A stretch of 64,000 nt of DNA from Smittia aterrima. Its lineage: Eukaryota; Arthropoda; Insecta; Diptera; Chironomidae. Shown here piece by piece: positions 12,664-24,520 of this stretch. The stretch covers positions 22,165,537 to 22,229,536 of the forward strand of contig CP093829.1 in the NCBI GenBank assembly GCA_033063855.1. The letters are read 5' to 3'. Made by a program: the position numbers and the translations under genes. The first letter of the stretch is position 1. Each line of letters starts with the position of its first letter. The notes under the pieces are model-generated. The model saw only the letters and a list, made by a program, of their open reading frames with translations, was not told where the DNA came from and did no database searches.

Positions 12664-15600
12664 TTAGTAATCGGTTTCGCCCAAAACGTGATACATTAAT
12701 CGCTTGAACGAGCCGCTTTGATGAATCATGTCGTTGGCTTCACCCATTGAGTTCACGGGATGTCTTGAGATTGGATCGGGTGGTGGAAAAGACGAGACTG
12801 GTCTCTGATTTACGAGGATTTACAAGAAAACAACATAAAGTAAAAAAACAAGTTCCAGCGCTCGTGCGAAAGTTTCGTCAGCTCACCTTGCCTGGAACGC
12901 AGCGATTTGGCTGGAATACTCTCGGCTGGACGGGAGTCGACACTTCCTGAGCTCTCTCACCGACGTAAGAGTTTTCTTGGAGCGCTCGATATGTCTCGCT
13001 CTTCAATGGATCATAAACGACTGTTTTCTTGTAGCTTTTTGTGTTAACAGAAAGTTTTTTTTGTTTGGTGAACGGGATAATGGAACAAGAAAAGTTTTTC
13101 GTCAATTAGTCAAAAAAATCCCACAACAACAGGAACATGAACATGATCGAATGTCTTTTAAATGGATTCGATATGTTTTGATTTTGTGTTAATTTTCGTT
13201 TTTTGTTTTCTTGATGCATTTGGATTGTCCGCTGGAGCGATTCAGGAATAAATATTTTTTACGTGAATATCAAAACAAACAAACACACACACACGGGTCC
13301 GTCAGAAGGAAGATTGAGTGGAGAGAGTTGTTGGTTGAGGAAGGAAGAATAAACATGCATAGAAGGAGAAGAAGAAGTCACTCAGCATCGAATTATCCGT
13401 CTCGCAGGATGATGTCGATCGATTAAGGGAGAAGAAATCTAAAATGTTTTAATTGTTTTTTCGATTAACAGAAGTCGAGTCATTCCGTTAGTGTTTTCTT
13501 TAGTTCGTTGGATAGTAAGTTGGAGGATAGCGAGGAGCATGTTGAGGCACGTGCTGGACGGGACGGTTAAATTGGGGCTTAGGGGACCAGCCAACATAGT
13601 TTTGTTGTCTTTGACGTTGTGTCGCTTGCTGCTGTTCCAGAATTCTTTTCTTTTGCTCCATGAACGACATGTCAATGAAAATGCTGTTGATGAAGATTTA
13701 AGTTTTACGATGAAATCGAAAATGAAAGTTTTAGGTGAGAGTAGAAATTTTCCAGTTCAGCTTTTTATTGCGAATTTCGATTGAGATCTGTCTTTCTTTG
13801 TATACGTTCTGAGGGGGGGAGGAGAAATATGACACAAGCCAATCACTAAAATTTATTTTGCAGCCTTTGAAATGAACATGATCGTTTGATTGATGCAATC
13901 ACTTTTTGTTTTTAGGAAAATTTACCCTTGAATTTTCGACGGACGATCTTGCTGCGAGTGTTGTCGTTGCAACGATCCATTGGGCGATCTAATTTATTCA
14001 TTTTCATGTTCAATTTATTTTCGATGTAAGAATTAATTATTTTTAGGTAAAAACTAAAATTTTCTATCGTTCTCTCTCGCTAAGTCATTTGTCGGGACGA
14101 AGGAAAACAGAAGTGAATGCCAATCAGTTCTGTAATCCTTTATTGTTGGTCAATCTTTTCTATTTCCTAACATTCGCGAATTAATTTGCTAAACCTATGA
14201 AGCCAATTGAGTTTGTGGATGAGGTGAAGGTTTGAATACTTACGGAACTGACGAGGAGTTCGCTGACATCGATGATTGTCCTCCGGGCGAGACTGTGCTC
14301 TTGATTGTGCTCTCAATGAGATTGTCTGAGTAGAGGCCGATTGGAGAGTTGAACTGTTTGTGAACCAACTAAAAAGAAGAAGATTAAAAGTTAGTTTGTT
14401 CATTAACTTTGCGGTTCTAATATCAATTGGAATGTTGTCGATTGAATTAGTGACATGCGATTGGAATTAAGTATTAACAAACCTTTGGGCCGTTGGAGGC
14501 CTGTTGTTGGTAACCACCTTGCTCTTGACCACCATAACGTTGCATGACGCTATCAGCGACCTTTTGTTTCATCAAAATGTCAGTGTAGTCATGGGTAGGA
14601 GGTCCACGCATATGAGGATTTGGATGGTGGCGCAAATAGCTTTCTGTTGGTAAATTGTGCTGTTGATGTACTTTTGCGCCAGGCAAAATTAATGGGGTTG
14701 AGCGATATGGCTGTAAACAGTGTGGGAGAGAGAATTTTAGTCACCGCGTTTGATACATTGATGCAAGTGCTTTCACGCCTATAATTTGTTACTTCAAATG
14801 GATTTTCGTTCATTCTATTGTCAGTTGCGAGATCAACGTTATTTATATATCCGACAGTCTATTTTGCTCGCGCTTGACGTCAGCTTTAAGCGAACAAGTG
14901 GAAAAAATTAAACGCTGCTTGAGCGCAAGGAACGCGAATCTATTTTTAGCTCTCGAAATGCTTGAGTTCGAAACTGCGAAATGTTATTCCCTTCATCGAG
15001 TGGAGATTTCCTCGAAAATGTTTAAAGGAACCTTCGACAAACAGCGCGTTAATCGACATATCTTCACTTTCATTAGAAATCTTTCAAGTTTGATCTTGAC
15101 GATGCCTCAAAGCATTTCTGAAAAATCAACAGCAGATGATTTCAATCGCAAGCGAAAGATATTTTTAGCCTCAAAACGAAATGAATGTTTTCCAACAACC
15201 CTTCTCACTCTTGTGAAAGTCACTTGTTGGATTCGAACGTTTGCATCAGTCAGGTGTTGAAACGGCTTTGTAATAAAAAGAATTTTCATGGCCTTCGCTA
15301 AATTGTTTCATTTCCGCTCGCTTTCGTTTTAGAAACCGATGCCAGATGAAAATAGTTTCGTCTCTTCTTCTTAAATCCAGATGCGACGATTGCGTGGGCG
15401 GGTGAAGACATTCAATGTCACAGCCTTTGAAATGATTTCTTACTGGCAGGTTTTGAAATGTTTGTGGACGCTCTGCCGTGACTTTGACGCAAGCACGGTT
15501 TTCATCTCTCGGAAGACAACATATTGAACTCGAGGTTGACTTCAATAAATCGTTCTATCGTGGGCGGGAGAGAAACTGCATCGAATGAGAACGAAATTAA

Positions 15601-18600
15601 TTTGGCGTAATTGAAAAATTATCCTCATTAAAATTTTAAGGTTTTGTTTTCGAGGGAAAACTTTTCTCCTTCGGATCGTCGTCGACGTAGTCGTGCAAAA
15701 GAGAGAAGGAAAGCAATTTGTTTGTGGAAGCAAACCGTGATTCATTCTCCAAGCTTGTGGAGGAAAAATATCGTAATTAAGTGAAATTACGTTGTTTATA
15801 AATTGCTCCCGAAGAGTGAGAACGAATTCGTGGCATCGGAAATTGGAGCTTGTGGAAAATAAATATTTACTATAGAAAGTTTCGGATGAAGGAAGAAAAC
15901 TTTCTTTGCAATAATTTGCTCAACATGAAGATGTCGAGTGTCCTGATTTTAATCACTCGAGATTTCCACGATTATTTTTAGCAAACGTCCGCTGAATCGA
16001 ACTGAAATGTTTATTTTTACACGCACGAAAATCTCTTTTTTTTCCCAGAAGTTTTTTTTTCTCGGATTGAATAACTTTTCGCGAAATTCTTTCTTGCTCT
16101 CGAAAGTTCTTACTTGAAGTGCAATCGCAGAATCGTCGTAATGTTGTGCATCACTTTGATGAGCGCGATTGTACGCGTTCCTCGCATATTTTTTCAAGAA
16201 CGAGGGAGTTGGTTGGTGCTGGGAGGGATAGTAAGTCGTCATCGTTGTTCGAATTAACTTTTATCAGGCTTTTCACTCGTGAGATTTATCACAAAATTAA
16301 ATTTATTTTGAACTAAAAAGAAGAAAAACAAAAATCGTCATTCGACTCCAGGAAAATTAAACTCTTCGTCGACCGACCTTAAAATCGGTTTTCTCGCTTT
16401 CTCGAGGTGTTTAGCTTTGAATTTTCCGAACGCAACTGAGGAAATTTTCCGAAAATTTAATTAATAAGAAAATCTTCTGAGGTTTTTTCTTCTCTAAAAT
16501 GTGGAAAATTTAATTTCACTGTTTTTCTTAAAAAAATGTCTTCGTGTGAGTGAGTCGATTTTGTAAACTTGAAAATAAAATCTTTCATCGTCGATGTTTG
16601 ATTTCATCTTTTCTTCAAGTTAACGTTTAGTGGTGAGCACGATTTTCCGATTAAATTTTACATTCAAAGCACATTCTGCGGCTCCAGCAACCTAACGTAA
16701 ATCCGCAAACGTGAGAGTAAAAGTTTTCCTCTTATCGACTACTCAAGAACGAACTCCAGTGGTCAATAAATTATTCCAAATGCTTCAAGCGATAGGAAGG
16801 GCCTTGGCAGCACTTGAACATCCACAGTCAAAGCAACTTGTAATCACCGCAGTGTGCTCTCTCATCTCCAACTCCGAACACGAATGTAAAGTGTAAACAT
16901 TACAATTTCATTTCGCATAAACATTTCCCAACTCACTGAGCAATGTAAATATTATTTTATGATGCACATCGATGAATGGTTGTCTAGATTTAATGATTAT
17001 TGCATGGCGTGCATTCATGTTTGCCAAAAAAATTACTGTATGAGCACTCCCCGGTGAACGAGTGACAACAAAATATTTCAGCGTCAAGAGCAAAATTTCA
17101 AAACAAGCTCATCAACCAAGTGCAAGGCGACATTGCTGTAAACACTTGAACACAACAACAAAGCTTGACGTCAACCTCGCACGGTGGAAATTGTGTTTAC
17201 TGTTGTGAAAGAGGGACAAGCGGTTCATCGTTTAAGCTCCTGCTGAGTAGAACTCTCGTCTGCGATTGCAATTCTGTTGGTCAAGATTTTTCATGTCACT
17301 TGTTACTGTTTGAACTTGTTGATCGCTCGTTAAACCTCCCCGGCTTCACGAAGGCAATTCATAATTTTTTTGGCTGTGCAAAAAGCCGTTTCACACAAAA
17401 TAACATATTTGCCAATCGTGGGCGATGAGCGAAGAAGAAAAGTTTGGAACTTGGAGTTCAGCCAAGTAACGAGACGACTACTAAAGCTTCTTCTTTATCG
17501 CGACGCTCTCCTCATCAAAACTAGCCATTAATGAAGCATTTGATGCCATTGCAAATTGCTTGAAGCTGCGACATCGCTTCTCACATCGCTGCCAAATCTC
17601 TCGAACATTCGAAGCACGTTTCAAATATCTCGCGCTTTGAGTTGACCAATCAAATCAAATTTAAATTTCCATCGACTCGCGATGGATAAAGTGACTAATT
17701 GCCCTGCAATTGTTGCAGCTAAGTGTCACTCAACATGACATTTCAATATGAATCTGATAAAAAAGAGCTTCGCTCGTGTAACGTGACGTCGCTTCAAGGA
17801 TTAACTCGACTGACGGCGAGTCATGACAGCGAAACGTTTTTTTGCGTTCCGCGAAATATTTTCCTTTCAGTAAACAAACATTTCGGTTTCGTGTGGGGGA
17901 TTTGTGATGAAATTGGGTCAAGAAGCTTCAGCGGCGGACATTTGGTTGCACCAGCCATGTGTAAGTCATTAATTTACAACACGAACGTGTTCGGGGATGA
18001 AAGGGTGTTATGGAACGTCAAGCTCACCTGATTCTGAAGGGAAGCGTTCTCCTCATCGTTCGATTGAAAATGATCACGTGTGAGTTGTGGACTGAAGCAA
18101 GTTCTTGGGGGCGGCGGCGGTGGATAGTTGACGTGTTGTTCTGGCTTTGGTTGAGCTGATTGATAAGGCTGATAGTGCTGTTGTTGATAAAAATCATTTG
18201 GGAAGACCGTGTGTGGAAGAGACTCGATTGGAGAAGCACACGCAGCTGCCATGCTATGAGGTCCTCTTGGAAGAGGCGATGGAGCTCTAAAATCCAAATC
18301 AAAACTCAATCGAGGGATTTATTTCATTCAATTCAATAGAATTACCTGTGTGGAAGATACGGTTCAGGCGTTGGGGTGTAAGACGGAGTGAAATTTGGCG
18401 TTGGCATTGATGAAATCGGATTTTGTTTGCCAGAGTTCATTGCAATCTTATTATCACGTCGAACAACCAATCGAATCTTATTATCCTGAGTTCTAAACAA
18501 TAATTGAGCATCTTCATGCCTCAAGTCACGAGCATCGTAATCCTCAACCTTTGTGATAACATCGCCTCGAACAAGTTCTTTGTTCGCTGGACTGTTTGGT

Positions 18601-19529
18601 TGAACCTGCGAGAGAGTGGAAAATATTTTTGTTTGAGACTTAAACTATGCAACCGGCGATTCAGATTTTTCAGTTGGCTTGACAAATTTATTGAGTTTTA
18701 ACGAGATTACGATTGACGCTTTTAATTATCCGCTTGTTAATTCGCTACAAATTAGTTTAATTTTTAAAATGCAATTAATTAATCATCAGTTTGCTTTCAC
18801 GTTTACTGAATTGCCCTTGACGATTGACGCGGAAAATTCTGTTGTCGCCATCGCAAAACAAGAGTGAAAAGGTTTAAGAGTCACTGATGTAATTTAGAGA
18901 TGAGTTGTCAGGTCTAATGAATGAAACATTTAAATCTCTGAACTTTCAGCGATTTCTTGGCACTTGATCGAGCAGCCACGGGTGGGCCGTCTCGAAATTA
19001 AATTCCACAGGAAGTCGGAAGCTGCTCTGATAGATAAATTAATCGTGCAACATAAACACTTGAAGCTCTAGCCTTGAGAAAGTTTTCAAGTGATGAAAAC
19101 TGATTCATCAAAAACGAATAATTCAAATGATTTTCTCAAAATTTCATGCAAGGCGAGACCGCAATTTCTCGTTTTCCCTCGTAAAAACATTTGTTGTTGG
19201 GAAAGATTTTTATGAAGCCAACTCAGATATCTTCACGAGCAAATCTTTTCCTTCTTCTCGATGTGACCCGACGATGAAGATTGAAATTGCATCAGAGAGA
19301 ACAACATCATGAATTGGGTTAGTTTTATTTTTATCGTCGTCGATCTCATGACTTGATGAAACTTGTTGTCTAACATCAGAGCAGTTTGAGGTAAGCGGAA
19401 GTCAATTCTCACCCGCACGACAATAAGCGGCGCGTTCAAATCCGATCCGCCAGCAAGTCTAATTCCCCAGGCTTCGTCAGCCGATCGTCGTTGCAATGAA
19501 ACACCAAATTCGTGATACAACTGACTCAT
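12664..19529 (-). CDS. Zasp66: Zasp66-like PDZ/ZM Z-disc protein (Alp/Enigma family)
   Basis: Alp/Enigma-family protein that binds alpha-actinin at muscle Z-discs and integrin sites. Exons in 5'-3' order: 19529-19413, 18605-18346, 18286-18028, 16257-16114, 14710-14483, 14368-14244. It then ends either through 13034-12887 plus 12804-12664 (473 aa) or through 13683-13500 (438 aa). All junctions agree in phase. The PDZ domain is split over the first two exons: carboxylate-loop variant AWGIRLAGGSDLNAPLIVVR, then VQPNSPANKELVRGDVI and an LRHEDAQ helix. The exon at 14368 gives a clear ZM motif (VHKQFNSPIGLYSDNLIEST, residues about 338-357). The middle is Pro/Gln/His-rich linker. The distal end finishes SGSFKRLMYHVLGETDY. 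No LIM domains are present, which separates it from Zasp52. The acceptor at 16257 is weak, so that exon might instead be an internal first exon starting at 16242. Confidence 0.85.
13500..13683 (-). other. Zasp66: Alternative short 3'-terminal exon of the Zasp66-like gene
   Basis: An acceptor at 13684-13685 opens an exon that starts with one base completing a codon left by the donor at 14244. It reads on through a Gln-rich helix (FMEQKKRILEQQQATQRQRQ) and a Pro/Tyr-rich end (RYPPTYYPTN) to a TAA at 13500. It accepts the same phase as the exon at 13034, so the two ends are alternatives from one donor. The ending replaces the conserved GETDY-type C-terminus. Confidence 0.75.
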
Positions 19530-21660
19530 CGTGAGTCCACAAAGTTTAAACTTTTAATTTAAATTAATCCGCGAAAGTTAAAAATAAAAACTCGCGGGTT
19601 CAATTGATTGTCGCCTTTTTGTCCTTGCACACAAAATTAACGTCGCACTATTCGTGAGACTTCCAAACGTTCGTTCAACTTCACAGTAAACAATCGTCGT
19701 TGCACTTCTGAAGAAAAGGAATCCACTGATTCAATCGCGAAAGGCTTTCGACTTAATGAAAGACGTTTCTGAACTGAGAGCCGAACTGAAATGCTATTCG
19801 AATTTTCTGTCTTCGGCTTTTCTTTTGCTGGGCACGTACAGTGAAAATCTGTTTGTTGTTGAGAACGATCGAGTCGATGAGTGTTTCGTGAATCTCGTTC
19901 TCGGTTTAATTTAATTAGCCGAGACGTCATTTCGAAATCAATTCACAGTCTGCTCACCTGAAGAGCGAAACTTTCGCCCGAAGTTCGTGAGAGGAAACGA
20001 TTTTAGATTTCTTTGCCATATGATGACTTTGGAATTCGATGCAAACAGTGGCAATTACCTACGTGAGTCATAACAAGAACAAGCTGCGAATGAATCTTTT
20101 CTTTCAGCGTGCGAATGTTTTCTGTTTACTCAAGTCAAGGGGCACCTTGTAGTTGGGCTTACAATCCACGCCACGCAAACTTTACGACGTCGTTTCATGT
20201 TTGGAGATTACAAGATTTTCTGATTTAACAGGTGGCTCAGCAGCAAATCGCTTTCTGACATGAGACTTTTCCGACAGAACAACTAGCGATTGAATAATCT
20301 CTAAGTCACTTTATTGGATTCCCTAGACTTTGTTTCAATTTGCAAGTTCGTCTTGTTTGCTGTCAGAAAAAATTATTCAAAACAGAAAATGTTTGAGGCG
20401 AAAATGATTTCAAACCAGATATCTCTGACTGAACTTGAGTTGGACGATGCAGCTGCAATCATCATAAACATTCAATTAAACTCTCAGTAAAATGAAAATT
20501 GGAAAATGAAAAATCAGTTTTCTGATAGGACGAGTCTGGGACAATTTCGAAAGTGATGTCTCTTTTAAAAGGTGAACCTAATTTACGATTGTTCTCAGTC
20601 TCTTGTTTGATCATTTTAGAAACAAACGAAAAAAAAGAATTCAGTTTAAAAATATCGTCAATAGAAAAAAATATTTGAACATGCGGCTTTGTTGTTCTTG
20701 TGAAATCGAGTGCGGCTAATCTAAAAAGCGGAAAACTTTTCGCTCATGAAAAATCACTTCTGCTGTTGTTTATGGCTATCGTTTGATCTCCAAAAGAAAA
20801 AGGAAATTCCTAGACAACTTTTTAGTTTTGTTTCGAAAACTTTTCTCGTTAAAGTGATTCGTTAAGTTTGATCTGATTTTAGTGAATGCGACGATTCATC
20901 AAAACAAGATTCTGAATCACTTTCGATCACAGATTAATCAGCGTCTAAGAATAATTCACGCGCTAGTCGAACAAGACAGAATCGTCTTCAAATCGATCGA
21001 AATTAATTGCTTCGCAAAACACTCGAGGTTGGAGTCGCAATAAAAAGCGATCGCGTGACGCAACGAGGAAAACATTTTCATCCAAAGCCGCAGCTATTCC
21101 ATGTGATTTTCATTTGCAAGAAACAAAATACAAAACGATGCTTGGGTGTGGATCTGATTTCCTAAACCAATTCTCTATCTCTCTTGTGGGATGGGCGAAA
21201 AGAAAACACAAAATTTCGGGTTATAATATCAGGAAGCTGTCGCGACTCTATAGACTGTTCAAACTTATTTATTTTTAGATCGATCGAGACTCTCTAGCTC
21301 AGCCGTGATGTCACAACAAAAAAAAAATAAGAAATTTCGACTCTGTTCGACTATAAATTAGTAGCGAACGTTTCGATTAGTTTCCCACTTGACAAAACTT
21401 CAGATTTTCATCTCTGGGAAATTAGACTTACAGTCATCGCGGGTGTCAGCTAATTAAACTTATCCTTGAATTGAATTAGAGCGCAGTTGAAGGAGACAGC
21501 ATCGATGCACGTCATCATAACTGATCTAGGTTATGACGCTCGACAAGTCATCGACTTTGAAAAGTAAGTTCACTCAATTGGAAAATATTTTCGGTGTCTG
21601 TCAACCTGTCGCTTCCTTGTCTCGAAATGTAGCAAAAAAAGTTAGAGAAATAAAACTCAC
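19530..21660. other. Probable 5' leader/intron DNA of the Zasp66-like gene
   Basis: No conserved coding block found between the PDZ exon and the upstream 36-codon exon. A minus-strand open frame at 19637-19930 starts with ATG but has no recognisable content and no matching splice sites; it is best read as 5' UTR or intron. Confidence 0.4.
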
Positions 21661-21768
21661 AAAGTCGTCGTAGAAGTGAACTTTCTTCTTAATCGGTTGA
21701 GGTTCCTTGCTCTTGAACTTTGGTACGCGCCAGAAGCCAGGTCGGTGGTTTGAGTAGATGGAAGACAT
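21661..21768 (-). other. Candidate upstream first coding exon, 36 codons (Zasp66-like gene or a separate small gene)
   Basis: An ATG at 21768 opens a 36-codon block beginning MSSIYSNHRPGFWRVPKFKS and ending with a strong GTGAGT donor in phase 0. The composition is coding-like and the donor is good. It lies between the end of the cuticle gene and the PDZ exon. Several downstream Zasp66 exons begin in phase 0 (18605, 16257, 14710), and the frame before the PDZ ATG is open back to a possible acceptor. It could therefore be an alternative N-terminus with or without the PDZ start. I cannot say which acceptor it uses, and I do not recognise the peptide. Confidence 0.5.
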
Positions 21769-22220
21769 TTCTAATTTATTTTGCACTTAATAATTCACAG
21801 AACAGTCGAGCGTGAGATAATAATTTGCGAAGCAAAACACAATTCTCTTCCAAACGATCGCAACGCGAACTGAAAATTTCTCGTGATTTTTTTTCCAACT
21901 TGACGAAAATCTCGAACTCAATGAGTGAATGCGAGCAGACGAATTAATTTTTCTTCTGTTTTCCTCTTCTCACTAAGAAAATTTTGTGTTAGGCCTCACA
22001 TCTCTCGTGTTTGCTCAAGAGTGAAGAATGAATTGAGACGCAGCGTGTGATTGACTAAGAGCGAGTAGATTACAAGGATGCGAGCAAGTCAAGCATAACA
22101 ATTACTTGATGCAGGAAGGAATGTTTGGAAGCTTCAACAAGAAATTCGTTTGATCTTTCATCTCGAATTTCCTCTCGCGACGCTCTCACACGTTCAAAGA
22201 CTCTTTTGATTTAATTTTCT

Positions 22221-22226
22221 TTTATT
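22221..22226 (-). terminator. Candidate poly(A) signal of the cuticle gene
   Basis: AATAAA on the minus strand about 190 bp after the cuticle-protein stop. Confidence 0.5.
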
Positions 22227-22418
22227 CTTTTAAGAGATTAGATTAGACTAAACCACAATGTTTAATTCACAGCAATGTGATTTGATTCGATGATGAGAGG
22301 TTTTCTTGGGACATAAATTAAGGATCTGACAAGACAGATAAGGAACAAAAGATGGGAAGCTGTGAGTTTTTGGAGGGGAATGAAGGATGGGAAAGGAAAT
22401 GATGAGTAGGATGGAAAT

Positions 22419-24387
22419 TTATTGTTGGTATTGCGAGTACTCTGGTCGAGCTTGCTGCTGTTGCTGTTGTGGACGATATTGCTGATGTTGTTGTGGGCTA
22501 GCGACGTATTGTGGTTGCGACTGTTTGGCAGCTGGAGCCGCTTGACGGAAAAGTTGTTGTTTTTGTTGTTGTGGTTCTTGTTGGTTTTGTTGAATTGGAA
22601 CTTTGATGACAATGTCAGTTGGCTCTCTAACAACTTCGGCTTTGAAACCTTCTTTTGGATCAGCTGTGTAGCTGACAGTTCTGATGAATCCATCGCTGTC
22701 AACGACTGAGTACGATCCCTTGATTACATTTCCTTCGCGAGACTCTTTGCGGTTTTGGTAGTTGGTGAACTCATCGTCTTTCACATCGAATCCGAATTGG
22801 TAGTTAGGGTTTGGCTGTTGAACGAAAAGAATTAATAACGTTCACACCTTCGTGAAATTTTTTAAAGCAAAATAAATATTTCGCACGCCTCAAGCCGATT
22901 ACATAATGAACACGCGTTGATTTTAATTATCAGATCGATCTCAACCCGAAATTGTGTCAAATCAAGCGAAGAGAATGTCATGAGAACTGGTTCGAGCTCT
23001 TGCAATTTCTTTTTTCGGGCACACACTCAACTCACATGGAGCTGAGGAGGTTCATTCGCTTTGAGCGGCACCTCGTTTCAAAGCACGAATTGGATTTGTG
23101 GGTAAAAGTGAAAGTCATTCACTGTGTAGAACATGACTTGATGGCGTTTCTTGAAACGTTTTGCGATCACGAATGTAAATATTTACGCTGTCTGCAGGCG
23201 ATTGAAGTAATGAGGCCTGAGAGAGATATTAATTTATGATGCCATTCAGCTGAAGTCAGTTTAATTTGCCGGCTGTCTTCTCGAAAGAAACCTCAAAGCT
23301 CTCGCTTACGCAATAATTCTCCTTCTTGACTCAATTCCCTTGATAAGTGAACATGTGTTAAGATAACCGAAGACATTGTTTTACTTTTCGCTCTTGCGAT
23401 GAAGTTGAAAGCGAAAGTTAAACGAGAAATGGTTCAATCTTTATTGAAAACCATTTTTCAACGCTTGTAGAGCATTACATGATTTCTTTTTGTTGCATTA
23501 TGCAATCGAAGGCAGTCGTCGCGCATTGAATTGCAGTTGACGACAATGAGAATGAGGCTTCCGGTTGAAATGTCGCACGCGGTTTTCAACGAAATCTCGG
23601 CTTTCAATTTATTTTGCGGTGGCGAAGATTATTTAATAGAGAAATAAAAAAAGAGAAATTGCACGAGCATGTCGTGATTGCTCTCGAACCTGATCATTAC
23701 ATTTTCATTGTAATAAATCTTTTTCAAGGTTGAAACACTTAAACTTACGTCATAGTCTTCTGGGGATTCCTCTTCGGGTTGGTATTGTGGTCTCTTGGGC
23801 TTAGCTTGAGCTTGAGCTTTAGGTTGTTGATATTGAACCTATTGAGAAAGCGAATTGATTATTTAATTTGTCAATTACATAGAAAGCTTTGCGAATTATG
23901 CAATTCAGCTGCTTGAACCACACAATGTCATGTTCAACAGGAAATAAACTTCATAATCGCTTATTAGACTTTCTTTATGGAAGCTTTTAGCGCTTTCGAG
24001 TCGGAAATTACCTGTTGAGGCTGCTGCTGCTGATATTGTCTAGCTTGATGCTGTTGAGGCTCTTGAACGTAAGCTTGTTGCTGTTGCTGTTGTCTTGGGA
24101 ACTGCTGAGTTATTCATTCGATTAAAATTCATTTCTTTACATAAATCGGCAACCCTCCAATCAACGAAGGGTGAGATCCCTCTTCAACTTACGTTCTTTG
24201 CTTGCTGCAAGTATTCGGGTTGTTCTTGAGTCTCGTAGATGGGCGCGGCTCTTTGACCTCCTTCAGCCCCGGTTTGTTCAGCAATCTGAGCATAATATTG
24301 GCGAAGGTACGCTGGATCGACTTGTTGGTGTTGTTGAGCTGAGCACGTCGCAACGACGGCGAACAAAATTGTTACGAACGAACGCAT
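22419..24387 (-). CDS. R&R-type cuticular protein (CPR family, Cpr66D-like)
   Basis: Secreted structural protein that binds chitin in the cuticle through a Rebers-Riddiford domain. Four exons: 24387-24193, 24101-24012, 23838-23749, 22814-22419, all joined in phase 0, giving 256 residues. Exon 1 encodes a signal peptide (MRSFVTILFAVVATCSA, cleavage before QQHQQ). Exons 2 and 3 are 30 codons each, Gln-rich, then charged. Exon 4 starts at residue 126 with PNPNYQFGFDVKDDE and holds the extended R&R core: GSYSVVDSDGFIRTVSYTAD, then GFKAEVV, followed by REPTDIVIKVP. A Gln-rich tail (QQHQQYRPQQQQQ) follows. The core and REPTDIV tail recall Drosophila Cpr66D, and the neighbouring Zasp66 and Arr2 support that orthology. 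A minus-strand TATA box lies upstream and a 5' UTR intron is likely (donor near 24450). Confidence 0.9.
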
Positions 24388-24512
24388 TTCTTTCGAATTA
24401 TTCTAAAACAATTTGCCGTTCACTTTCAAACTTTTAAACGTTTCCTTACGATATCAACAACACTGAGCACTTGACTAAAAACGAATGACGATAATTGGGA
24501 AAAACGAATTGG

Positions 24513-24520
24513 TTTTTATA
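24513..24520 (-). promoter_or_regulatory. TATA box of the cuticle gene
   Basis: TATAAAAA on the minus strand, about 130 bp upstream of the ATG at 24387. A likely untranslated first exon lies between them, with a GTAAGG donor near 24450 and an acceptor near 24407. Strong TATA boxes are usual for cuticle genes. Confidence 0.6.

Noticed and set aside
14874..15260. 128-codon plus-strand frame
   Set aside because: No ATG start, lies in a Zasp66 intron on the other strand, and the translation has no recognisable pattern.
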